Positions 57,906 to 64,000 of a stretch of 64,000 nt of DNA are shown here, one piece after another (within the stretch, counting starts at the first letter, position 1; every line of letters starts with the position of its first letter). A program made the translations under genes and the position numbers. The notes below the pieces were generated by a model. That model worked only from the letters and a program-made list of their open reading frames with translations, was not told where the DNA came from and did not search any database. Where the stretch lies: the NCBI RefSeq assembly GCF_014648055.1, contig NZ_BMQJ01000014.1, positions 214,520 to 278,519 of the forward strand. The letters run 5' to 3'. The DNA is from Streptosporangium pseudovulgare (GTDB lineage: Bacteria > Actinomycetota > Actinomycetes > Streptosporangiales > Streptosporangiaceae).

Positions 57906-59195
57906 ATGGCGAATCCTGAACTGCCGGTGCCCGGCGGGCTGGTGCTACGCCCGTTTCGCGGCGTGCGATTCGCGGTCGCCGATCTGGCCGAGGTGATCTC
58001 TCCGCCCTATGACCTCATCACCGAGGTCGGCGCACGGGACCTGCTCGACACACACCCCAACAACGTGGTGCGGCTCATCCTTCCCGGCCGCGACCGCCAC
58101 CGCTACGCCGAAGCCCGCGAAACCCTTCGAACCTGGCTCTCCTCGGGCGTGCTGGTGGCCGACGAGTCACCCGCCGTGTACGTCTACGAGCAGATCGGCC
58201 CCGGGGTCCTGCAGCGGGGGCTCATCGGGGATGTGGGCCTGGCCGGCCCCGAGGAGCAGATCATCCTGCCGCACGAGGACGTCATGCCGGGGCCCGTCGC
58301 CGACCGCCTGGCCCTGATGCGCACGACCGAGGCCAACCTTGAGCCCATCTTCCTGCTCTACGACGGCGACGGCGGGGCGGCCACCAGGCTCGTGGACGAG
58401 ATCGCCGCCTCACGGGCGCCCCTGGTCGAGGCGACGACCGACGACATGGTGCGGCACCGGCTCTGGGCCATCACCGCCCTCGACGAGATCGCCCTGCTCA
58501 ATGAGGATCTGCGTCCCCGCAGGGCGCTGATCGCCGACGGGCACCACCGCTACGCCACGTATCTCGCCCTCCAGCGGGAGCACCACGCCGCGGCCGAAGC
58601 CGCCGCGCCGGGGCGGCCGCCGAAACCGGGCGCCCGGGACTTCGGTCTGGCGCTCCTGGTGGACTCCACCGCCTACCCGCCCGATCTCAAGGCCATCCAC
58701 CGGGTGATCCCGGGACTGCCGCTCGACGAGGCGCTCGCCCGGGCCGGGGAGGCGTGGAGGATCCGGGAGTACGGATCCCTCGGCGAGGGGCTCGCCGCGC
58801 TGGCGGCCGCGGCGGAGCCGGCCTACCTGCTGTCGGCCGGGGGCGCCGCTCACCTCCTCACCGATCCCGGCCGGGAACGGCTGGAGCGGGCCATGCCCGC
58901 TGCCCGGTCGGCCCGGTGGAGGGCCCTGAACACGTCGGTCCTCGTCGAGTTCCTGCTCCCCGAGATCTGGGGGATGCCCGACGACGAGCGGTCCGTGCGG
59001 GTCGTGCACCACGACGCGGAGGCCGCGGTACGGCTCGCCCGGGAGTCGGGGGGGACCGCCGTGCTCATGAACCCCCTGGAGATCGACGACGTGCTCGCCG
59101 TCGCGTCCCACCGGGAACGGGTGCCGCGCAAGTCCACCTCTTTCGGCCCCAAGCCCCGCACGGGTCTGGTCCTGCGGATGTTCGACCTCGACTGA
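57906..59195 (+). CDS. DUF1015 family protein
   Basis: 429 aa of the DUF1015 family. The landmarks are GVRFAVADLAEVISPPYD near the start, the central ADGHHRYATYLALQ and C-terminal FGPKPRTGLVLRMFDL. The fold relates to archaeal SerK and staphylococcal SbnI free-serine kinases (ParB/sulfiredoxin-like), so a nucleotide-dependent enzyme or regulator is possible. No Shine-Dalgarno is visible before ATG 57906 or ATG 57897, and ttatgac just upstream could be a -10, so the mRNA may be leaderless. Confidence 0.88.
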   Translation: MANPELPVPGGLVLRPFRGVRFAVADLAEVISPPYDLITEVGARDLLDTHPNNVVRLILPGRDRHRYAEARETLRTWLSSGVLVADESPAVYVYEQIGPGVLQRGLIGDVGLAGPEEQIILPHEDVMPGPVADRLALMRTTEANLEPIFLLYDGDGGAATRLVDEIAASRAPLVEATTDDMVRHRLWAITALDEIALLNEDLRPRRALIADGHHRYATYLALQREHHAAAEAAAPGRPPKPGARDFGLALLVDSTAYPPDLKAIHRVIPGLPLDEALARAGEAWRIREYGSLGEGLAALAAAAEPAYLLSAGGAAHLLTDPGRERLERAMPAARSARWRALNTSVLVEFLLPEIWGMPDDERSVRVVHHDAEAAVRLARESGGTAVLMNPLEIDDVLAVASHRERVPRKSTSFGPKPRTGLVLRMFDLD

Positions 59196-59296
59196 CCGCC
59201 GCAGGGCGCCGAAGGCCGGGCGGCGGCATGATGACCACGGCGGCGAGCCGATCCGCCCAGGATCGCCCGCCGTTCCAACGACGTGGTCCGCGGTGC

Positions 59297-59830
59297 TCAT
59301 GGCGTCTGCCCCGCCCCGGCCTCGTCTCTCCCGGCCGGTGACCCGCCGCCGCGGCTCTCACAAGACGGGACGGCTCCGGCCCGCAGCGGTGAACGCGCCC
59401 GCCCGGGCCGCACCGGCGATCCCGGCGCGGAACTCCGGGCGGGCGTGGACCCGGGAGACCGTACGACGGCCGCGGCCGCCCTCTCCCCGCCCCGGTCACC
59501 GGCGGGTGCGGCCCCGGGAGCGGGGCCGAGGTGCCTCGCCGAGTGAACCTCCACCTCGTAACCCGACGCCTTGGATCCGTCATCGCCCCACCAGCGGCGG
59601 CGAAGCGAACCCGTCACCTCGACCATGTCACCGGGAAGCCATCCGGCGGCGGCCAGGGCCACTTCCGGGACGAACGACGCGCAGGGGATGGTGTCCACCT
59701 GGGTCCGCCTATCCCGCTGCTGCCGGCGGACGATCAACCGCCACCTGGTGAGCGCGCTTCCGCTCCGCAGTTTCCTGACGCTCGCCGCCTCGGGCAGGCG
59801 GCCCACCAGGACGACCTCGTTGCGATCCAT
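59297..59830 (-). CDS. Single-stranded DNA-binding protein paralogue
   Basis: The 177-aa OB-fold protein opens MDRNEVVLVGRLPEAASVRKLRSG and has VEVTGSLRRRWW, as in Ssb, in residues 1-105. The tail is Gly/Pro/Arg/Ala-rich and ends GAGQTP; it lacks the acidic DDDxPF tip that recruits repair proteins to housekeeping SSB. It may be a specialised SSB, for example for sporulation-stage or competence roles. ATG 59830 has GGAGGAAG. Convergent with the DUF1015 gene. Confidence 0.8.
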   Translation of the reverse strand: MDRNEVVLVGRLPEAASVRKLRSGSALTRWRLIVRRQQRDRRTQVDTIPCASFVPEVALAAAGWLPGDMVEVTGSLRRRWWGDDGSKASGYEVEVHSARHLGPAPGAAPAGDRGGERAAAAVVRSPGSTPARSSAPGSPVRPGRARSPLRAGAVPSCESRGGGSPAGRDEAGAGQTP

Positions 59831-59946
59831 CGAATCTTCCTCCGATCTCTGCCTCTGCCGATCGGAGACGACTCTTTACGATGTGAGCTGTGCCGGAACG
59901 GCCGAACGCCGTTCTGGGGAAGCCGGTTCCAGTTCTGAGGTGACCT

Positions 59947-60873
59947 GTGGACAACATCACCGCTCTCGGCGGCGAGGTCTATGAGATCGACACGAGAATG
60001 GCCGGATACTCCGGCATCACAGCGGGATACCTGATCCTGGGAGACCGTCCCTGCCTGGTCGAGACGGGCACGTCCACCTCCGCCCCGATCGTGCGCGACG
60101 CCCTCACCTCCTTGGGCGTGGGTCCCGCGGACCTCGCGACGGTGGTCGTGACACACATCCACCTGGACCACGCGGGCGGGGTCGGCGACATCGCCCGCTT
60201 CTACCCGGAAGCCGAGATCGTGGTCCATGAGAAAGGCGCCCGGCATCTGGCCGACCCCTCTCGGCTCATGTCCAGCGCCCGGATGGTCTGGGGCGACAAA
60301 CTGGACACCCTCTTCGGGGAGCTCTCCCCCACCGAGTCGTCGCGCATCCGTGCCCTCGGCGACACGGGGACCATCGACCTGGGCAACGGCCGCACACTGA
60401 GCAGCCACTACTCTCCGGGCCACGCCAAGCACCACGTGGGCCTGATCGACTCCGGCACGGGGGATCTCTACGTCGGCGACGCCGCCGGTGTCTACCTCCC
60501 GCAGACGGGAGACCTGCGGCCGGCGACCCCGCCCCCGGACTTCGACCTGCAGACCGCGCTCGGCTCGATCGCGTTGTTCGAGTCGCTGGCCCCCCAGCGG
60601 CTCCTGTTCAGCCATTACGGACCGGTCGCGAACGTGGCCGAGACACTGGAGCGTTCGGCGGAGGAACTGCGCGTCTGGGTGGACCTGACCCGCCGGGCCC
60701 ACTCCGAGGGCATGGACCTGGACCACGCGGTGGCCATGGTCAGGGAGCGCACCCGGGAGCGGTACGCGGCCCTGAAGGACGACGACGGGACGGCCGAGCA
60801 GTTCGAGCTGCTCAGCGGCGCCCCGTCCAACGTGGCCGGAATCCTTCACTGGCTGAACCGGGTCCAGCCCTGA
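59947..60873 (+). CDS. MBL-fold metallo-hydrolase
   Basis: The 308-aa enzyme has VTHIHLDHAGG (His70, His72, Asp74, His75), SPGHAKHHVGL, YVGDAAG and FSHYGP as metal-site elements. A helical C-terminal domain of about 80 residues follows, as in RNase Z-unrelated hydrolase groups from actinomycetes. Substrate unknown. GTG 59947 has GAGGTGA upstream. It is divergent from the SSB paralogue and convergent with the large repeat protein. Confidence 0.88.
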   Translation: MDNITALGGEVYEIDTRMAGYSGITAGYLILGDRPCLVETGTSTSAPIVRDALTSLGVGPADLATVVVTHIHLDHAGGVGDIARFYPEAEIVVHEKGARHLADPSRLMSSARMVWGDKLDTLFGELSPTESSRIRALGDTGTIDLGNGRTLSSHYSPGHAKHHVGLIDSGTGDLYVGDAAGVYLPQTGDLRPATPPPDFDLQTALGSIALFESLAPQRLLFSHYGPVANVAETLERSAEELRVWVDLTRRAHSEGMDLDHAVAMVRERTRERYAALKDDDGTAEQFELLSGAPSNVAGILHWLNRVQP

Positions 60874-60931
60874 GCCGGTGCCGCCTCGGGTCGAGCCGGT
60901 GACCTCCGGCGTTCTCCGGCCCGGTTCCGTA

Positions 60932-60967
60932 CCGCCTCGGGTGAGCCCTCCGGCCCGCCCGAGGCGG
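60932..60967. terminator. Hairpin between convergent genes
   Basis: A 10-bp stem ccgcctcggg/cccgaggcgg with a 16-nt loop lies between the MBL gene and the convergent TPR gene. A second copy of the left arm at 60881-60890 offers an alternative pairing. Confidence 0.5.
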
Positions 60968-60977
60968 CGTGGAACCG

Positions 60978-63476
60978 CTACTTCTTCTTGTCCTTGTCCT
61001 CGTCCTCGTCCTCATCCTCGTTCGGGTCGCCGAGGACATCGCCGAAGTCCGGCTCGATGAAAGCCGGGCCCACGCCGGCCTCGACCTTCGCCGCGGTCTT
61101 CGCGGCATCGGCGTCGGCATCGGCGTCGGCGTCGGCATCGGCGGCCCCGGCCGCCTCATCGCCGGCCTCGGTCCCCTCGGTCCCGGCCTTGTCCGCCTCG
61201 TCAGCCTCGGTCCCACCGGCCTCGTCGCCGAGTACGGCCTCGCCCGCGGCCTCAGCAGGCGCCTCTTCTTCGGCGGCAGGCGCCTCCTCCGGCACATCGC
61301 CGAAGTCCGGCCCGTCCTCGTCGAGGTCCGCCTCGTCCTCAAGCTGGGCGTCGAGTGTGGCGGCGTCGTCGACCTCGACCTCGTCGAAGTCCTCGTCGTC
61401 CTCCAGGTCCTCGATGACAGTGCCCGTCAGCTGCGCGTACCGCTCGGCGGCGTCGGTCTCGCCGTCCTCATCGAATGCCATCGCGCGGCCGAACCACTCG
61501 ACGGCCGGCTCCTCGTGCCCCGCCTCGGCCAAGGCATCGGCGTAGGCGAAGGCGAGACGCGCCGACCACGGGTGCGGACGCGTGTCGCGCAGCTCCGGGA
61601 GGCGCTGGAGAGTGATGACCGCGGCGTCGTTCTGGCCGAGGTCCCGGCGGGCACCCGACTCCACGATGGCGAGTTCGATCTTGCCGACCCGGTCGAGACG
61701 CTCGGCCTCCTGGGACCGGACCAGGTCGAGAGCGCGCTCAGGGCGGCCGAGACCGCGCTCGCAGTCGGCCATGACCGGAAGGTAGGCGTCGGAGCCGGTC
61801 ATACGGCGCGCCGCGCGCAGGTCGCTGAGCGCCTCGGCGAAGTGCCCGGAACGGTAGGCCGCGATGCCCACGGCCTCGCGGACCACGCCGATGCGGGCGG
61901 CGAAACGACGGGCCACCTTGGTGTGCTCGTAGGCACGCTCGGGCTCGTCCTCCTCAAGCGCCCTGCCGGCCGCCACCAGGTGGCGGGAGACCAGGTCTGC
62001 GAGATCGAGCGGAAGAGAGCGCAGCTCGTCCCTGACGTCCTTGTCGAGCTCGTCCGCCGTGATGTCGGGAGCGAGCGGGGGCAGCTCCTCCCGCGTCCGG
62101 CTCCCGGATTCCTCGCGCTCCCCGGGCCGGTCATCACGACCGTAACGCGTACGGGAGCCGCCGCCCTCGGCGCGGAACCCCCCGTCACGATCACCGAAGG
62201 GGCGTGCCCCGCGGTCGTCGCGACCATAGCGGGGACGGTCGTCGCGGTCGCCGTAGGAGCGGCGCTCACCACGGTCGTCACGGCCCTGGCCGGGGCGGTC
62301 GTCACGGTTGAACGGACGACGCTCACCACGGCCGTAGCCGGGGCGCTCGTCCCGATCCCGGGAACCGTACCGGCTACGCGCCTGGTCACGATCACCGTAC
62401 GTCCGACGCTCACCACGATCGTCACGACCCTGACCGGGGCGATCCTCGCGATTGAACGGACGACGCTCACCACGGTCCTCGCGGCCCTGGCCGGGGCGGT
62501 CGTCACGGTTGAACGGACGACGCTCACCACGGCCGTAACCGGGGCGCTCGTCCCGATCCCGGGAACCGTACCGGCTACGCGCCTGGTCACGATCACCGTA
62601 CGTCCGACGCTCACCACGATCGTCACGACCATAACCCGGACGGTCATCACGATTGAACGGACGACGCTCACCACGGTCCTCGCGGTAACCACCGCGAGGA
62701 CGGTCGTCGCGGTTGAACGGACGACGCTCACCACGATCGTCACGGCCGTAGCGGGGACGGTCGTCGCGGTCGCCGTAGGAGCGGCGCTCACCACGGTCGT
62801 CACGGCTCTGGCCGGGGCGGTCGTCGCGGTTGAACGGACGACGCTCACCGCGGTCGTAGCCGGGGCGCTCGTCCCGATCCCGGGAACCGTACCGGCTACG
62901 CGCCTGGTCACGATCACCGTACGTCCGACGCTCACCGCGCTCCTCGCGGCCATAACCCGGACGGTCATCACGATTGAACGGACGACGCTCACCACGATCG
63001 TCACGACCCTGGCCGGGGCGGTCATCGCGGTTGAACGGACGACGCTCACCACGGTCCTCGCGGCCCTGGCCGGGGCGGTCGTCACGGTTGAACGGACGAC
63101 GCTCACCACGGCCGTAGCCGGGGCGCTCGTCCCGATCCCGGGAACCGTACCGGCTACGCGCCTGGTCACGATCACCGTACGTCCGACGCTCACCACGATC
63201 GTCACGACCCTGACCGGGGCGATCCTCGCGATTGAACGGACGACGCTCACCACGGTCCTCGCGGTAACCACCGGGGCGCTCACTCCGCTCCCGGGAGCCG
63301 TAGGAACCGCCTCCACGCCCTTCGCGGCGCTCACCATACCGGGGACCGTCGCCTGAACGTCCCCACTCGCGGCCCCCTCGGCCGCCCTCTCGACCGCCGA
63401 ACCCGCGGTTCTCGCCTTCTCCGCGCCGGCCCGTGCCGTCACGCCCGTTATCACTGTTCACTTCTGGTCCATTCAT
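60978..63476 (-). CDS. TPR protein with 16-unit Arg/Asp/Gly-rich disordered N-terminal array
   Basis: About 832 aa. Residues 1-74 are Gly/Arg-rich. Residues 75-421 are 16 repeats beginning RGERR: ten of an RPFNRDDRPGQGRDD type (19-20 aa), four of a TYGDRDQARSRYGSRDRDE type (29 aa) and two of an SYGDRDDRPRYGRDD type (20 aa). A conserved TPR domain follows (about 470-690; ITADELDKDVRDELRSLP, RAARRMTGSDAYLPVMADCERGLGRPERAL), then an acidic tail with DADADA and EDEDEDEDKDKKK. The TPR part matches the actinomycete SCO1756-like family from memory. ATG 63476 chosen (GGTGA upstream); GTG 63545 would add 23 residues. Function unknown; RNA binding or condensate formation is inference. Confidence 0.88.
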   Translation of the reverse strand: MNGPEVNSDNGRDGTGRRGEGENRGFGGREGGRGGREWGRSGDGPRYGERREGRGGGSYGSRERSERPGGYREDRGERRPFNREDRPGQGRDDRGERRTYGDRDQARSRYGSRDRDERPGYGRGERRPFNRDDRPGQGREDRGERRPFNRDDRPGQGRDDRGERRPFNRDDRPGYGREERGERRTYGDRDQARSRYGSRDRDERPGYDRGERRPFNRDDRPGQSRDDRGERRSYGDRDDRPRYGRDDRGERRPFNRDDRPRGGYREDRGERRPFNRDDRPGYGRDDRGERRTYGDRDQARSRYGSRDRDERPGYGRGERRPFNRDDRPGQGREDRGERRPFNREDRPGQGRDDRGERRTYGDRDQARSRYGSRDRDERPGYGRGERRPFNRDDRPGQGRDDRGERRSYGDRDDRPRYGRDDRGARPFGDRDGGFRAEGGGSRTRYGRDDRPGEREESGSRTREELPPLAPDITADELDKDVRDELRSLPLDLADLVSRHLVAAGRALEEDEPERAYEHTKVARRFAARIGVVREAVGIAAYRSGHFAEALSDLRAARRMTGSDAYLPVMADCERGLGRPERALDLVRSQEAERLDRVGKIELAIVESGARRDLGQNDAAVITLQRLPELRDTRPHPWSARLAFAYADALAEAGHEEPAVEWFGRAMAFDEDGETDAAERYAQLTGTVIEDLEDDEDFDEVEVDDAATLDAQLEDEADLDEDGPDFGDVPEEAPAAEEEAPAEAAGEAVLGDEAGGTEADEADKAGTEGTEAGDEAAGAADADADADADADAAKTAAKVEAGVGPAFIEPDFGDVLGDPNEDEDEDEDKDKKK
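62214..63254 (-). repeat. In-frame repeat array (57-87 bp units) within the TPR gene
   Basis: Sixteen coding units in the order A B A A A B A C A A B A A B A C (A 57-60 bp, B 87 bp, C 60 bp) differ mostly at synonymous or Asp/Glu positions. Identical 87-bp B units recur four times, which would allow unequal recombination. Confidence 0.9.
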
Positions 63477-63904
63477 TTGCTCACCGGCGAGCGCGCCCTC
63501 TTCGTCTGTGGATGGGCGATCGCTGTACGGGCGGTCTTCGGCCACGGGATGCGCCCCGTTCGATATCGCTGCCCCGCCCTATCGTGGTCCAGCGCGACGA
63601 AGGCCACCCGCGGTGGGGTGGCCCGGCACCTCCAGCCTAGCAACCGCTCAGGCCTCCTATGCCCCCCGTGCTCAGGTGTCAACATCCAGATGGGAAAGTA
63701 CGGCGACGGCTCGGCCACCGGGGCCGTCTCACCTCTTCGCCTCGACCGCCACCGGGCCGGCCACTCCGCCAGTCGACGGATGTACCGGCCCGACGAAGCT
63801 TGACGTGACAAGCGCACCGGCTGGCCTCGCCGCCTTTTGCCGCATGACACGTCAGCCCCGCACAACGTCAGTCCCGCAGAACGCGGGCACGGGAAGCGGG
63901 CACG
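63477..63904. other. Intergenic region upstream of the TPR repeat gene
   Basis: No convincing gene is present: open frames on both strands lack ribosome sites and recognisable sequence. It holds a perfect 8-bp inverted repeat ggccaccc/gggtggcc with a 6-bp centre at 63602-63623, upstream of the TPR gene, which may be an operator. I could not assign a promoter with confidence. Confidence 0.5.
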
Positions 63905-63905
63905 C

Positions 63906-63947
63906 AAAAAAGCGGGGCCCCGGACGAACGAACGTCCAGAGCCCCGC
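63906..63947 (-). terminator. Intrinsic terminator for a gene beyond the right edge
   Basis: On the minus strand, gcggggc...gtccggggccccgc folds into a stem with a small internal loop and is followed by TTTTTT (63911-63906). This is the only hairpin with a true U-tract in the window and implies a minus-strand transcript arriving from outside. The 53 bp to the edge contain only short cccggaaa-type repeats. Confidence 0.7.
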
Positions 63948-64000
63948 CAGAAAACCCGGAAACCCGGAGGCCGGGAAGACCCGGGAAACGCGGAAAGGGC

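Noticed and set aside
62214..63254. CRISPR-like array
   Set aside because: Units are contiguous in-frame coding repeats of 57-87 bp without unique spacers, and no cas gene is present.
60969..63356. A 795-codon plus-strand open frame rich in Thr/Val/Ile/Leu repeats resembling a beta-rich adhesin
   Set aside because: It is the antisense shadow of the Arg/Asp-rich repeat array; it lacks a ribosome site and any conserved domain, and the minus-strand TPR protein is clearly real.
63473..63907. A 144-codon minus-strand open frame at the right end (and an overlapping 108-codon plus-strand one)
   Set aside because: No ribosome site, Arg-rich composition and no recognisable family; it overlaps the start of the TPR gene.

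Overview
The window is a chromosomal segment of a very GC-rich filamentous-type actinomycete. The evidence is lineage-marker genes: opcA, rbpA, whiA, a mycothiol-type maleylpyruvate isomerase homologue, steA/steB, a SCO1756-like TPR protein and the order uvrC-rapZ-yvcK-whiA-gap-pgk-tpiA-secG-rbpA. A Streptosporangiaceae-like host is my inference; no rRNA or other phylogenetic marker is present to settle it. I found no tRNA, rRNA, CRISPR array, insertion sequence, prophage or attachment site. The segment is mostly core genome with a softer accessory stretch at about 7.4-26.6 kb.

Layout. (1) 0-7.4 kb: pentose-phosphate operon on + (tkt, tal, pgi, zwf, opcA), closed by a perfect hairpin terminator, then pgl. 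(2) 7.4-26.6 kb: mixed-strand accessory and metabolic genes: an adenosine/aminofutalosine deaminase, an alpha/beta hydrolase, an ACT-GNAT acetyltransferase, a DAO-type FAD oxidoreductase with an amidohydrolase, a membrane protein, a secreted nuclease-fold protein, small DinB/DUF488/VOC genes, a quinone-oxidoreductase-like MDR enzyme, an aromatic-hydroxylase-like monooxygenase, a TetR regulator, and a membrane protein followed by a NarL-type two-component system. (3) 26.7-40 kb, all on -: uvrA, two Rieske lipoproteins, uvrC-rapZ-yvcK-whiA, gap-pgk-tpiA-secG, and rbpA. A DasR-like operator lies in front of gap. (4) 40-43.2 kb: a mycothiol-enzyme homologue and an MBL hydrolase (+), then the phosphatidylethanolamine genes psd-pssA (-). 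(5) 43.3-50.5 kb (-): steA-steB-(MraY/WecA-like transferase)-(MurJ-like flippase)-(GT4 glycosyltransferase), which together look like a septum-linked envelope-polymer module. Downstream is a TerC-family Mn exporter preceded by a yybP-ykoY manganese riboswitch. (6) 50.5-55.5 kb (-): a Lys/Ala/Thr-rich coiled-coil protein, a small protein, tlyA, nadK and recN. (7) 55.6-64 kb: SCP2-like protein, a minisatellite, HAD phosphatase plus TPR protein, DUF1015 protein, an SSB paralogue, an MBL hydrolase, and a large TPR protein whose N-terminal half is a 16-unit Arg/Asp/Gly-rich disordered repeat array.

The metabolic genes connect: the PPP operon and gap-pgk-tpiA share intermediates, YvcK and RapZ sense UDP-GlcNAc or amino-sugar status in other bacteria, and the operator before gap matches the GlcNAc-responsive DasR site. 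The region may therefore tie cell-wall amino-sugar status to carbon flux. The observations I rate highest are the disordered repeat protein, the ste/GPT/MurJ/GT module with its duplicated start region, the DasR-like site and the Mn riboswitch with its Shine-Dalgarno-sequestering hairpin.
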